64,000 nucleotides of DNA from Sedimenticola sp. (GCA_026992075.1 JALXAM010000064.1:1-64000); one strand, 5' to 3'; numbered from the stretch's first letter, positions 25,534-34,847 are shown. The notes: generated by a model from the sequence alone, not told the origin. Translations and numbers: made by a program.

Positions 25534-26613
25534 ATGGCGCGTGGAAGAGGAAGAGCCAGGGGAACAAAGATCAACCCCCGTAACCGTTACCATTCACAGT
25601 GGACCGAAACGGTGCGTGACCGGGGGTGGGGTGAGAAGGAGGGATCTTCTTCCCCGGTGTCCATGGAGCTGCAGGTGGAGCGCAGCCGGAACATCCTCAG
25701 CCGCAACGACTCGCCCGATGTTCCTTTCGACCGTTCCGTGAATCCCTATCGCGGCTGTGAGCATGGCTGCGTCTACTGCTATGCGAGACCGGGACACGCC
25801 TGGCTGGATCTCTCTCCCGGCCTGGACTTCGAGACTCGACTCTTCTGCCGGCCCGACGCGCCCTGGTTGTTGCGCCGTGAGCTGGCGCAGCCGGGTTACC
25901 GGCCCGCGCCTCTGGCGCTGGGAAGTTTCACCGATGCCTACCAGCCGGTGGAAAGGGAGCAGCGGATCACCCGGCGGCTGCTGGAGCTGCTGTCCGCTTG
26001 CCGGCACCCGGTCTGCCTGGTGACCAAGTCGGCGCTCGTCGAGCGCGATATCGATCTGTTGGCGGAGATGGCTTCCCAGGGGCTGGCGCGCTGTGCCATT
26101 TCGGTGACCACCCTGGAAAAATCGCTGAGCAAGCGCATGGAGCCCCGTGCCGCCGCACCCGCGCGCAGGCTGAAGACGATCCAGCGGTTGTCGTCTGCCG
26201 GCGTCCCGGTGACCGTGTTGCTGGCGCCGGTGATACCGGCCCTCAACGACCATGAACTGGAAAGAATCCTCACGGCGGCTCGGGAGGCTGGAGCCACCAG
26301 TGCCCGCATGGTGTTGTTGCGGCTACCTATGGAGGTGGGTGGATTGTTCGAGAATTGGCTCCGGGAGCACTACCCGGGCCGTGCCGGACGGGTGATGGAA
26401 CTGGTGCGGGAGCTTCACGACGGCCGGTTGAACGACAGCCGGCCCGGGATGCGTATGACGGGAACCGGTCCCTACGCGGAAATGCTGGGCCAGCGGTTCA
26501 ATCTCTGGAAGCGCCGATTGGGGTTCCAGGAGCCCCCCAAATTACGGGTGGACGGTTTTCGAAAGGAGTGGCTCCAAGCTGAAGATCCACAGCTGACCTT
26601 GCCTGGATTTTGA
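25534..26613 (+). CDS. PA0069-family radical SAM protein
   Basis: 359 residues. The cluster-binding site is CEHGCVYC (Cx3Cx2C) within NPYRGCEHGCVYCYAR. Other family blocks are RNDSPDVPFDRSVNPYRG, the LGSFTDAYQPVEREQRITR segment, VTKSALVERD, SVTTLEKSLSKRMEPRA, and LAPVIPALNDHE. The protein belongs to the SplB-like group (COG1533) whose substrate is not known. The N-terminus is basic (MARGRGRARGTK). Stands alone, divergent from the DsrC-like operon across 215 nt that hold a small GCCGAC/GTCGGC hairpin (25390 region) but no gene. Confidence 0.86.
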   Translation: MARGRGRARGTKINPRNRYHSQWTETVRDRGWGEKEGSSSPVSMELQVERSRNILSRNDSPDVPFDRSVNPYRGCEHGCVYCYARPGHAWLDLSPGLDFETRLFCRPDAPWLLRRELAQPGYRPAPLALGSFTDAYQPVEREQRITRRLLELLSACRHPVCLVTKSALVERDIDLLAEMASQGLARCAISVTTLEKSLSKRMEPRAAAPARRLKTIQRLSSAGVPVTVLLAPVIPALNDHELERILTAAREAGATSARMVLLRLPMEVGGLFENWLREHYPGRAGRVMELVRELHDGRLNDSRPGMRMTGTGPYAEMLGQRFNLWKRRLGFQEPPKLRVDGFRKEWLQAEDPQLTLPGF

Positions 26614-26677
26614 TGAACGGATAGCGTACAAAGCCGGGGTGCCGGGAACCATGGAATAATCCAGCTGGGTGAGGGAG

Positions 26678-27706
26678 ATGACGAATTCTTTTTTGTGGGG
26701 ATCCGAGGAGGCGGTCAAGAAGGAGCAGCATGTGGCGAGGTTCCTGGAGAGGGAATACCGCGCTGCCGGGTCAGATGATGCAGCCATCGCTCGCGTGAGG
26801 GATCTGGCCAGTTCGGGTCCCATGTGGGAAGAGACCGGGACCCTGATGTCAGATCACTACGATGAACGGCTGGAATTCTTCAGGAGCTTTTTGGACAGGG
26901 ATTACCTGGCCTATTCCATGGCCTACTTCGCCGATACCGGGGAGGAAGTGCTGGGTTCCCAGCACTCGCTGGAACAGGCGCAGGAGAGCAAGTTTCGACT
27001 GATATGTGAACGCATAGGTTTGCAGGGTAACGAGCGGATATTCAACCTGGGCTGCGGATTTGGGTCCCTGGAGTGCTACATTCTCTCCAATTATCCGGAT
27101 GTCCAGATGACAGGCATAACGCCAAGCGAGACTCAATACGAATATGTTTCCAAGGAGATCGCCGGTCGGTTCAACGGTGGAGGGCAGGAAAGAGTTCGTT
27201 TTCTCAACATGGATTTCTCCGGGCTGTCGGAAGAAGAGGTATCACCTGGAAGTTACGACCTGGTGATATCGATAGGCGCGGTGGAGCATGCACGAAATCT
27301 GGACCTGCTGAATGAAAAGATTGCCTGGTTGTTACGGCCGGGCGGAAAAGCCTTTCATCACTTCATCGTTTCCAAGATGGTCATACCACAATTCCTGGAT
27401 GCGAAAGAGACCCTGATCGGATCCTATTTTCCTGGTGGAAGGATTTGGCCGCTGGAAGAGTTTGGCAGGCACGAGAACCACTTGCGCTTCGAGAAAAGCT
27501 GGTTCGTGAACGGAATGAACTATTGGCGCACCTTGGATGAGTGGCACAAACGTTTTTCTCGTAATGTGGAGAAGCTGGCACAAGAGCTCGGTTCGGAGCG
27601 CATCCGTCATTGGAACGACTATTTCATCCTCTGCAAAGCCTGCTTCCTGCCCGGGGAGGGGGCCTATTTCGGCAATGGCCACTATCTGTTCAGCAAACCG
27701 GTATGA
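26678..27706 (+). CDS. Cyclopropane-fatty-acid-synthase-like SAM methyltransferase
   Basis: 342 residues from the ATG at 26678. The second half holds a SAM-binding motif (IFNLGCGFGSLECY) and the family block MAYFADTGEEVLGSQHSLEQAQ..K that precedes it, as in the CFA/mycolic-acid cyclopropane synthase group; ISIGAVEHARN corresponds to motif IV. The N-terminal 70 residues match nothing I know. A GTG nine bases upstream is also in frame. It faces the NodE-like ketosynthase gene 68 nt away and lies in the DSF neighbourhood, so it may act on acyl chains or acyl-ACP; that is only context. Confidence 0.75.
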   Translation: MTNSFLWGSEEAVKKEQHVARFLEREYRAAGSDDAAIARVRDLASSGPMWEETGTLMSDHYDERLEFFRSFLDRDYLAYSMAYFADTGEEVLGSQHSLEQAQESKFRLICERIGLQGNERIFNLGCGFGSLECYILSNYPDVQMTGITPSETQYEYVSKEIAGRFNGGGQERVRFLNMDFSGLSEEEVSPGSYDLVISIGAVEHARNLDLLNEKIAWLLRPGGKAFHHFIVSKMVIPQFLDAKETLIGSYFPGGRIWPLEEFGRHENHLRFEKSWFVNGMNYWRTLDEWHKRFSRNVEKLAQELGSERIRHWNDYFILCKACFLPGEGAYFGNGHYLFSKPV

Positions 27707-27774
27707 GCCCTTCGGGCAGGTGAGAGTGGGTAGACAAGCCTGTTCGAAAAGCCGGTCGTGATTTTCTGGTGTGG

Positions 27775-28980
27775 TCAACCAGCGCGTTGTACCACCACCA
27801 CGGCATTGAGACCCCCGAAGGCGAACGAGTTGCTCATGGCGAAGCTGTAGTCCAGTGGGACTGCTTCGTTGGGGACGTAATCGAGGTCGCAGCCTTCACC
27901 CGGTTCGGTGAAATTGGCGGTGGGGGGCACCAGCCTCTCCTGCAGGGATCGCACCGTGGCGACCAGCTCCAGTGCGCCTGCCGCCCCCAGGGCATGGCCG
28001 TGCATCGACTTGGTGGAAGAAACCAGCAACCGGTCTGCATGGCTCCCGAATACCGAGCGGATGGCCTGGGTCTCGGATGGGTCGTTGAGTTGGGTGCCAG
28101 TGCCGTGGGCATTCACGTAACCGATTTCCTCCGGCTGGCATCCGGCATCCTGCAACGCCGCCTGCATGGCCCTGGCGGCGCCCTCGCTGGAGGGGTCGGT
28201 GATATGGGCCGCGTCGGCGCTCATGCCGATACCCCGGATCAGGCAGTGTATGTGCGCCCCCCGACGGTTGGCGTGATCCAGCGATTCCAGCAGGAACATG
28301 CCGGCACCCTCACCGAGTACCAGTCCTTTTCGATCCCGGCTGAAGGGGCGGCAGGTTTCCGGCGAGAGCACCCGGAGCGCTTCCCAGGATTTGAGCAGGC
28401 CATAGGTGAAGGGAGCGTCGGTACCTCCGGCGATGGCTGCATCCACCAGGCCGGCACGGATCATGAGAACAGCCTGGGCAATGGCGTGGTTGGTTGAGGA
28501 GCAGGCACTGGAGATGGTAAAACTGGGGCCACGGATGCCCAAATCCATGCTAATCTGACTACTAGCGGCGGAGGGCATGCCGCGCGGAATGGTGAAAGGA
28601 TGCACCCTATGCTTTTCTTCTTTATACAGTTTCTGGTACGTGAGCTCGTCGGTTTCCTTGCCGCCGCAGCCCGTACCGATCACCGCGGCCAGGGACGCCT
28701 GCTGGGCAGGGTCGAGGCCGGCATCCGTCAGGGCCTCGCGCGCAGCGAGCAGGGCGAACTGGCTGTGCCGGTCCAGCAGGCCGAGCTGGGAAGGGGCGAA
28801 GTGTTCCTCTGGAACATAGCCTGGTACCTGGGCCGCGGTGGTCACCTTCAGTCCGCTCTCTTCGAAACCGACCAGCGGAGCGATTCCCGTGCGGCCTTGC
28901 CGGAGCGCCTCCCAGGTGCTTTCCACTCCGATTCCCAAGGCGGAGACGCAACCCATTCCGGTGATGGCGACCGGCTTCAC
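27775..28980 (-). CDS. NodE-like beta-ketoacyl-ACP synthase (KAS II type)
   Basis: 401 residues with a complete KAS II active site: nucleophile C160 (FTISSACSSTNHA), H292 (NAHGTGTQ), K324 and H329 (STKSMHGHALGAAG). The SSACSSTNHAI context and overall form are closer to NodE-type specialised ketosynthases than to FabF. The GTG start overlaps the ACP stop (GTGA), so this enzyme is coupled to its own carrier protein. It probably elongates an unusual acyl chain. No matching ketoreductase or dehydratase is adjacent, so those steps would come from the general FAS. Confidence 0.88.
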   Translation of the reverse strand: MKPVAITGMGCVSALGIGVESTWEALRQGRTGIAPLVGFEESGLKVTTAAQVPGYVPEEHFAPSQLGLLDRHSQFALLAAREALTDAGLDPAQQASLAAVIGTGCGGKETDELTYQKLYKEEKHRVHPFTIPRGMPSAASSQISMDLGIRGPSFTISSACSSTNHAIAQAVLMIRAGLVDAAIAGGTDAPFTYGLLKSWEALRVLSPETCRPFSRDRKGLVLGEGAGMFLLESLDHANRRGAHIHCLIRGIGMSADAAHITDPSSEGAARAMQAALQDAGCQPEEIGYVNAHGTGTQLNDPSETQAIRSVFGSHADRLLVSSTKSMHGHALGAAGALELVATVRSLQERLVPPTANFTEPGEGCDLDYVPNEAVPLDYSFAMSNSFAFGGLNAVVVVQRAG

Positions 28981-29225
28981 GGCTGTCGTTCGGCCAGCAG
29001 TTGGTCCACGCCCTCCACGATGTCCCGCACCGTGCGTAATTGCTTCAGTTTCTCGTTGGGGACCTCGATTCCGTACTTGTCTTCGATATCGAACACCAGG
29101 GAGATGGAATCGAGGGAAGTGATGCCCAGCTCCTCCAGGGAGGAATCCAGTGTGATCTGATCCTCGCTGATCATTTTCTGCCTTGCTATCGACTCGCGGA
29201 GTGTTTGCTCTATGCTTTTCTTCAT
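28977..29225 (-). CDS. Dedicated acyl carrier protein
   Basis: 82 residues with the four-helix ACP pattern and the phosphopantetheine site at S37 (LGITSLDSISLVF). The DSL motif is replaced by TSL. The length and acidic character fit an ACP. No clear Shine-Dalgarno sequence precedes the ATG at 29225. It leads a two-gene unit with the NodE-like synthase and is divergent from rpfC across a 313-nt AT-rich gap. Confidence 0.85.
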   Translation of the reverse strand: MKKSIEQTLRESIARQKMISEDQITLDSSLEELGITSLDSISLVFDIEDKYGIEVPNEKLKQLRTVRDIVEGVDQLLAERQP

Positions 29226-29538
29226 GGAGGTTCAGGCTTAAAAAATCAAATAGTTACAAAAGCTGTTCTTGGTCGAGCGTCCATCCTGACCAAGAAGGTG
29301 GTGTGGAGCCAACTTCTTGGACAACGACAAAAGGATGCGTCAAATAATGAGCACTTTTGCTCCTTTGAGGCGAACCTTGCGTCAGCCAAACACAAGGAAA
29401 ATATGCTGTTGCATATCTAAAATAGCATAAAAATCAGTTAGTTATTCTAGTTTATTGAAAAGTGGCTTGTTTTTTGCCTCAAGCTGTAGCGAGAAATGAG
29501 GAGATGATTCAACCCCCATCAATGACTTTCTAGAATAA
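29226..29538. promoter_or_regulatory. AT-rich divergent regulatory region with inverted repeats (ACP/rpfC)
   Basis: No gene is supported here. The stretch is clearly richer in A+T than its surroundings. It holds a 9-bp inverted repeat TTCTTGGTC/GACCAAGAA (29266-29274 and 29288-29296, 13-nt loop), a CCAACTTCTTGG half-palindrome (29309-29320), and ATATGC-TGTT-GCATAT (29401-29416). These are candidate operators or hairpins controlling either the ACP-ketosynthase pair or rpfC. Confidence 0.5.
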
Positions 29539-32079
29539 ATGAGTCTATCTGCAAAAGAAAGACGAAAACCCAACAGGCTCGTTCGCTTCCTATTGGGTGA
29601 CCATGCGGATCCCATCAGGAGCGAACGAGAACAGGCGTTTCTACGTATCCTCATCGGGGTCGGAGTATTTTCCTTCCTGCTCACTAATATGCGGGATGTC
29701 ACGGATCCCGTGATCCTGCAGCAGTGGCAACACGCGCGCCTTCTCTTTTCCTTGTTTCTTCTGGGAGCTGTGGGAATCCTTGTTTCCACCTACCTCCATC
29801 CACAGGGCTCGGATTTGCGAAAAACCCTGGGCACCCTGTTCGATATACTGGGATTTTCCCTGATTCTCGCGTTGTTCGGGGGAGATGCCGCCCCCTGGTT
29901 TCCAATTTATCTCTGGGTGATTTTCGGGAACACCCTTCGTTACGGAAGCCGGTACCTCTACATCACCAGCGCATTGTCCATAGTGGGGTTCGGGACCGTT
30001 TTGTTGGTGTCCGACTACTGGCAACAGCATCTGGATATGGGATTGGGGCTGTTGGTTTCCTTGTTCGTGCTTCCCGGTTACGCCGCTGCTCTGGCGCAGC
30101 GTCTGCGCAATGCCCAGCTGGCGGCCGAGCAGGCTAGCCAGGCCAAGAGCCAGTTCCTGGCCAACATGAGCCATGAGATTCGCACCCCTCTGAATGGCAT
30201 CATCGGGGCCGCAGAGCTGTTGCGGCAGCGGGAGCTGCCTCGTGAGGACCGTCACCTGGTGGAGATCATCAACCGTTCCGGCAGCGTGCTGCTGGAGCTG
30301 GTGAACAACGTGCTGGATCTCTCCAAGATCGAGGCGAGCAAGTTGATCAGCGAGCTGGCTCCCTTCGACCTGCACCGCCTGGTCAACACCGTGGTGGACA
30401 TGTTCAGCGTGGAGGCACGCAAGAAGGGGCTTGGGTTGAGAAACTGGATGGATCCCCGTATTCCATACCGTTTGCGGGGAGACGAGAACCACATCAAACA
30501 GGTGCTGGTCAATCTGGTGGGCAACGCAATCAAGTTCACCGAAGAAGGGGAGGTGGAGATTCGCTGCACCCTGGTGGATACGGAAGAATCCGGCGTCCGG
30601 GTGCGGTTCAGCGTCCGGGACACCGGGATCGGTATCGAGCCGGAACAGCAGGAGAAGATTCTGGAGCCTTTCGTCCAGGCCGATGCCAGCACTTCACGCA
30701 AATTTGGTGGCACCGGCCTGGGGACCGCCATCTCCCGGGAGCTGGTGGAACTGATGGGGGGCGAACTTACCCTGGACAGCATTCCCGGCAGGGGGACCAC
30801 CTTCCGTTTCACCCTTTTCCTGGAAACGGTACAGGAACAGCGTGGCAGGGAGGAGCTGCCCATCGCCGGGCGTTCGGTGCTCACCCTGTTCCAACGTCCG
30901 GCGATGGAGCTCCGTTACCGGCGTGCCATGGAGGAATGGAACCTGGAAGTGCTGGCCGCAACCGACCTGTTCGCGGCGGAACGCATGCTGCGCCAATCCT
31001 TCTATGACTACTCTCCGGTGGAAGCGGTGGTGATCGGCAGTGAATTTGCTTCCACCGTGGGGGCTTCTCTGCAGCGCTGGAAACGCGAGGGGCTGGTCGC
31101 CCAGGAAGTGCCCCTGGTGGTGGTGGGTGATACGGAGGAGGCCAGGCCCCTGGAAGGAGCTGCCACCCGCGCCCTCTGGGTGACATCCGAGATGGAGCTC
31201 TTCCGGGCCTTGCACAGCGTTGGCCTGCCTTCCAGCGACGAAGGGGACATTTTCAGCGAAGCCCGGGAGCAGGCGGTACCGCTCTCCATCCTCATTGCGG
31301 ACGACAATGCCACCAACCGGCTCATCCTGGCCAGCATGTTACGCAATGCCGGCCACCAGGTGACCGAGGTGGGAAGTGGCGAGGCCTTTCTCGAGGCCAT
31401 CGAAAGCGATGATTACGATCTGGCCATGCTGGATCTGCACATGCCCGACATCAACGGGCTGGAAGCCTATCAGCTCTACCGCTTCGCCCATGTGGGCGAG
31501 GAACCGATTCCCTTCATCGTCATCACTGCGGATACCACGGAGAGCACCCGGAAAGCCTGCGAAGAGGCGGGTATCGATCGCATTCTGCCCAAACCCATCA
31601 GCGCGGTTCAATTGTTCCAGACGATCGAGGAGCTGGGTATTGGCACCAGTCATGTGGCGCTGGATGCGGAGGCCTCGCTTTCCGCACTGTCGCTGGAGGA
31701 GGTGCCGGTGGTGGACGAGTCCAAGGTGGAGGAGCTGCTCTCCCTGGATGCCGGTACCGAGCTGGTGGCGCGCATCCTGGAGTGCTTCAACGAAGATACC
31801 GAGGCCATGCTGGGCCAGCTGGAGGCGATGGTCCGAGCCCAGGACCATCAGGGGATGCGGGAGGTGGCCCACGCCCTGCGTGGCAGTGCCGCCAACGTGG
31901 GGCTCTCCCGGCTGCAGCTGGTGGCGGAGCAGTGGGAACAGATGAGCGAGATGGAGTTCATGAGCGTTGGCGAGGGGGAGTTGCGGGAGCTTTCGCAACT
32001 GGCCAGGGATTCTGCGCGGCAGCTCGCCATCCATTTCGGCCTGGAGAAACCCAGGCCGAAGTTGCGGGTGGTCAGCTGA
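29539..32079 (+). CDS. rpfC: RpfC-like hybrid sensor histidine kinase (DSF receptor)
   Basis: 846 residues. An N-terminal sensor of about five TM helices (residues 30-185; [29 protein letters not shown]) is followed by HisKA ([15 protein letters not shown], phospho-His about 212), an HATPase with DTGIGI and [10 protein letters not shown], an extra degenerate domain, a receiver ([12 protein letters not shown]; phospho-Asp about 631 in [10 protein letters not shown]) and an HPt domain ([12 protein letters not shown], His about 777). This order is that of RpfC, the DSF receptor of xanthomonads. rpfF lies convergently 9 nt downstream, as in Xanthomonas. No rpfG-type HD-GYP regulator is present in the window. 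Confidence 0.9.
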   Translation: MSLSAKERRKPNRLVRFLLGDHADPIRSEREQAFLRILIGVGVFSFLLTNMRDVTDPVILQQWQHARLLFSLFLLGAVGILVSTYLHPQGSDLRKTLGTLFDILGFSLILALFGGDAAPWFPIYLWVIFGNTLRYGSRYLYITSALSIVGFGTVLLVSDYWQQHLDMGLGLLVSLFVLPGYAAALAQRLRNAQLAAEQASQAKSQFLANMSHEIRTPLNGIIGAAELLRQRELPREDRHLVEIINRSGSVLLELVNNVLDLSKIEASKLISELAPFDLHRLVNTVVDMFSVEARKKGLGLRNWMDPRIPYRLRGDENHIKQVLVNLVGNAIKFTEEGEVEIRCTLVDTEESGVRVRFSVRDTGIGIEPEQQEKILEPFVQADASTSRKFGGTGLGTAISRELVELMGGELTLDSIPGRGTTFRFTLFLETVQEQRGREELPIAGRSVLTLFQRPAMELRYRRAMEEWNLEVLAATDLFAAERMLRQSFYDYSPVEAVVIGSEFASTVGASLQRWKREGLVAQEVPLVVVGDTEEARPLEGAATRALWVTSEMELFRALHSVGLPSSDEGDIFSEAREQAVPLSILIADDNATNRLILASMLRNAGHQVTEVGSGEAFLEAIESDDYDLAMLDLHMPDINGLEAYQLYRFAHVGEEPIPFIVITADTTESTRKACEEAGIDRILPKPISAVQLFQTIEELGIGTSHVALDAEASLSALSLEEVPVVDESKVEELLSLDAGTELVARILECFNEDTEAMLGQLEAMVRAQDHQGMREVAHALRGSAANVGLSRLQLVAEQWEQMSEMEFMSVGEGELRELSQLARDSARQLAIHFGLEKPRPKLRVVS

Positions 32080-32088
32080 GTTCTCCGT

Positions 32089-33015
32089 TCAGGCGCGCAG
32101 CCGGGGCACGCCTCTTTGTGCATCCTCACCGGCCCAACGCTGCTGCTGGGCCTTCAACAAGTAGCGCATCATGGTGAGGTTGCGGGGGGTCAGCTGCATG
32201 GCCGTGTCCACCCAGAGATCGACGATTTCCACCAGCTCCTCCTGGGATATGGGGTTATGCCTGGCCATGATGGTTTCCATGGCCGCATAGCCCGCCTCCC
32301 GGTCACGCCGCTTCTGGATGTAGTGGTGCAGCATTTCGTGGGCCCGGCCATCCTCGGCCACAAGGTCCACCACACCCATCTCGTACAGCTCTTCTGCGGT
32401 GTAGATCCTGCCGCTGGTGATGAGGCGCTTGGCCAGAGCCGGCCCGATTCGGCGCGCCAGCAGGCTGAAGGCGCCCATGCCCGGGAAAAGCCCGAACTGC
32501 AGTTCTGGAAAGCCGAATCGGGCCCGTTTCTCTGCGATCAGCACTCGGGAGGCCAGGGCGAGCTCGAAACCGCCTCCCAGCGCCTGCCCCTCCACCAGGG
32601 TGATGGAACAGAGTCCGCCATCGGCACCCGACAGGTTGCGGTAGAGCAGCTCCGTACAGGTGTGTGCGTAACGGGCCAACCCCTCCCGGTCTTCCGACTC
32701 GATCAGGCGCAGAAAGAGTTCCAGATCCCCGCCCAGCACGAAGACGCCGGGCAGGAGAGAGCTGACCACCATGTAACGTAGTGGCTGTGCTCCGGTGTTC
32801 CTGTGGGGATTGAGGCAGAGGTTGGCGATGATCTGCTGGGCGGACGAGAAGTCTTCCAGCAGCTGCCAGGTGAACACGGGTCGATGGGGATGCAGGAACC
32901 GGAGGTGGACCGCCTGGTGGTTGTGATCGATTTTCAACTCCAGGGTCTCCATTTGCATGCGGTCATCGATGATGCTGATCACGGTGGCCCCCCGAGCCCG
33001 TGTGTCAAGGATCAT
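32089..33015 (-). CDS. rpfF: RpfF-like DSF synthase (crotonase family)
   Basis: Crotonase-fold enzyme that makes cis-2-unsaturated fatty acid signals (DSF) from 3-hydroxyacyl-ACP. Oxyanion-hole glycines are in VLGGDLELF and QALGGGFE. Counting from the upstream TTG at 33021, the two glutamates E153 (GGGFELAL) and E173 (FGFPELQFGLFPGMG) fall exactly 12 residues after the catalytic E141 and E161 of Xanthomonas RpfF, a consistent offset. I use the ATG at 33015 as start. No ribosome site is obvious. Convergent with rpfC, so signal synthase and receptor are side by side. Confidence 0.9.
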   Translation of the reverse strand: MILDTRARGATVISIIDDRMQMETLELKIDHNHQAVHLRFLHPHRPVFTWQLLEDFSSAQQIIANLCLNPHRNTGAQPLRYMVVSSLLPGVFVLGGDLELFLRLIESEDREGLARYAHTCTELLYRNLSGADGGLCSITLVEGQALGGGFELALASRVLIAEKRARFGFPELQFGLFPGMGAFSLLARRIGPALAKRLITSGRIYTAEELYEMGVVDLVAEDGRAHEMLHHYIQKRRDREAGYAAMETIMARHNPISQEELVEIVDLWVDTAMQLTPRNLTMMRYLLKAQQQRWAGEDAQRGVPRLRA

Positions 33016-33190
33016 GCGCAATCATAATTCATTTTGATGGCCTTTGGGCGCCAATTGATGACCGGGCATTGATTTGGGACGGAGGATGGGGGCTCTCCGG
33101 GAAAGGGAGATCCCGGTGGAAGCAGATTGACCGGCAGTAGGGGAGCCGCGGCGCGGAACGCGCCGACGCCGGCCATTGTATACTGGAAAC

Positions 33191-34120
33191 ATGACCCTGA
33201 ATGAACTCAAGTACATAGTGGCCGTGGCCCGGGCGCGCCATTTCGGTCGGGCGGCCGAGGCCTGTTTCATCAGCCAGCCCACCCTGAGCGTGGCGGTGAA
33301 GAAACTGGAACGGGAGCTGGGCGTGGAACTGTTCGAGCGCCGGCAGGGAGAGGTGACTCCCACTCCGGTGGGTGAACAGGTGATAGCTCAGGCGCAACGG
33401 GTGCTGGAAGAGGCGGGACGGATCCAGGAGATCGTGCAGCAGGGGCGGGACCCTCTGGCGGCTCCCTTGCGGGTGGGGGCCATCTATACCATCGGCCCCT
33501 ATCTGTTTCCGCCCCTGGTGGCCACCCTGGCGGAGATGGCGCCGCAGATGCCCCTCATCATCGAGGAGAACTACACTCACGTACTGGCGGAGCGGCTCAA
33601 GCGGGGCGAGGTGGATGCCATCATCATTTCCCTGCCCTTCGAGGAGCAGGGAGTGCTCACCCTGCCTCTGTACGAAGAGCCCTTCGTGGCCCTGGTTCCC
33701 TCTTCCCACCCGCTCAACGAGCAGGAGCGGGTGGCCATCAATGAACTGGCCAAGGAAAACGTGCTGCTTCTGGGCTCCGGGCACTGCTTCCGGGACCAAG
33801 TGCTGGAGGTCTGTCCCGAGTGCCTGCGCAAGCGCAGTACGGGAGAATCCGGGCCCCTGGCCGACTTCGAGGGCAGCTCGCTGGAGACCATCCGTTACAT
33901 GGTGGCCAGCGGCATGGGGGTGACCATTCTGCCCTGCACCGCGGCGGGTGCCGACCGCTTCTCCCAGCGCCTGGTGAACATCAAGCGGTTCGAAGGGAGC
34001 CAGCCCAGCCGCACCGTGGCCCTTGCCTGGCGTAAGAGCTTTCCCCGCCCACAGGCCATCGACACCCTGCGCGAGGCCATCCGCCGCACCAATCCCGGCT
34101 GCGTCCAGCTGTTGAACTGA
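33191..34120 (+). CDS. oxyR: Peroxide-sensing LysR-type regulator OxyR
   Basis: 309 residues from the ATG at 33191. The helix-turn-helix (HFGRAAEACFISQPTLSVAVKKLE) is that of LysR regulators, and the regulatory domain contains GHCFRDQVLEVC with C199 and C208, the same numbers as the E. coli OxyR redox pair; oxidation by H2O2 forms the C199-C208 disulfide. A TATACT sits only 10 nt before the start, implying a short leader. A near-perfect OxyR operator lies 80 nt past its stop, in front of the rubrerythrin operon. Divergent from rpfF. Confidence 0.94.
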   Translation: MTLNELKYIVAVARARHFGRAAEACFISQPTLSVAVKKLERELGVELFERRQGEVTPTPVGEQVIAQAQRVLEEAGRIQEIVQQGRDPLAAPLRVGAIYTIGPYLFPPLVATLAEMAPQMPLIIEENYTHVLAERLKRGEVDAIIISLPFEEQGVLTLPLYEEPFVALVPSSHPLNEQERVAINELAKENVLLLGSGHCFRDQVLEVCPECLRKRSTGESGPLADFEGSSLETIRYMVASGMGVTILPCTAAGADRFSQRLVNIKRFEGSQPSRTVALAWRKSFPRPQAIDTLREAIRRTNPGCVQLLN

Positions 34121-34146
34121 TCCTGTATCGACTCCATTTTTTGTAA

Positions 34147-34193
34147 CCGGGACCGGCGAAGCACGCCGGCCCCGCATCCCGTCCCGGTGACGG
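34147..34193. repeat. Nested hairpin after oxyR
   Basis: ACCGGGA (34146-34152) pairs with TCCCGGT (34182-34188), enclosing CCGGCG-aagca-CGCCGG (34153-34169). No T-run follows, so termination of oxyR is only possible. Confidence 0.4.
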
Positions 34194-34200
34194 AGGGGTG

Positions 34201-34237
34201 ATAGGAAGCACCTATCACAGGTATAGGGACAAACAAT
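34201..34237 (+). promoter_or_regulatory. Predicted OxyR tetramer operator
   Basis: Two half-site pairs read ATAG-N7-CTAT (34201-34215), a 7-nt spacer, then ATAG-N7-CAAT (34223-34237). This matches the OxyR consensus ATAGntnnnanCTAT twice with the known 7-nt spacing; only one base of the last tetrad differs. It ends just where the -35 region of the rubrerythrin promoter would begin. Confidence 0.82.
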
Positions 34238-34266
34238 TTCTATTATTTCCCTGTCGCCACTATAGT
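34238..34266 (+). promoter_or_regulatory. Probable activator-dependent promoter of the rubrerythrin operon
   Basis: TATAGT at 34261-34266 is a good -10. At 17 nt upstream the -35 position reads TTCTAT, which is poor. A weak -35 directly next to the OxyR site is the arrangement seen at OxyR-activated promoters. The leader to the ATG is about 90 nt. Confidence 0.6.
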
Positions 34267-34359
34267 TGCTCCCCAGGACGGCGAAAGCCGTTCCGAAAAG
34301 GAGTGAACCGGGCAAGTCCCGTTTTTCACTGTTGAACCACAAAGAAGGAGAAAGTCGAC

Positions 34360-34779
34360 ATGTCACTGAAAGGTTCCAAGACCGAGCAAAACCTGAAAGA
34401 CGCCTTCGCGGGCGAGTCCCAGGCCAACCGTCGTTACCTCTACTTCGCCGCCAAGGCGGACGTCGAAGGCTACAACGACGTGGCCGCCGTGTTCCGTTCC
34501 ACCGCCGAGGGTGAGACCGGCCACGCGCATGGCCACCTGGAGTACCTGGAAGAGGTGGGTGATCCGGCCACCGGCCTGCCCATCGGCTCCACCGCCGACA
34601 ACCTGAAGGCGGCCATCGCCGGTGAGACCCATGAGTACACCGACATGTACCCGGGCATGGCCAAGACCGCCCGCGAAGAGGGTTTCGACGAGATCGCCGA
34701 CTGGTTCGAAACCCTGGCCAAAGCGGAGCGTTCCCACGCCAACCGCTTCCAGAAGGCCCTGGATCAGCTCGACGCCTGA
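34360..34779 (+). CDS. rbr: Rubrerythrin (di-iron domain only)
   Basis: 139 residues, start supported by AAGGAG. Family blocks: [30 protein letters not shown] and [19 protein letters not shown] provide the Glu and ExxH ligands of the di-iron site. The C-terminal rubredoxin domain of classical rubrerythrin is absent, so electrons must come from another protein, perhaps the Fe-S protein encoded next. The enzyme reduces H2O2. Preceded by the predicted OxyR site and followed by a strong terminator, so part of the transcription probably stops after this gene. Confidence 0.93.
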   Translation: MSLKGSKTEQNLKDAFAGESQANRRYLYFAAKADVEGYNDVAAVFRSTAEGETGHAHGHLEYLEEVGDPATGLPIGSTADNLKAAIAGETHEYTDMYPGMAKTAREEGFDEIADWFETLAKAERSHANRFQKALDQLDA

Positions 34780-34793
34780 TCCTGTGATGTCCG

Positions 34794-34822
34794 GCGGGCC
34801 GGGTGTGCCCGGCCCGCTTTTT
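34794..34822 (+). terminator. Rho-independent terminator after rubrerythrin
   Basis: GCGGGCCGGG pairs with CCCGGCCCGC around TGTG, followed by TTTTT. It separates rbr from the Fe-S protein gene 25 nt further on. Confidence 0.88.
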
Positions 34823-34847
34823 CATGACCGTACGAGGAGATATGACA

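Noticed and set aside
27775-28980. Ketosynthase as fabB/fabF partner of fabA
   Set aside because: Distant from fabA, coupled to its own ACP and more like NodE in the active-site context.
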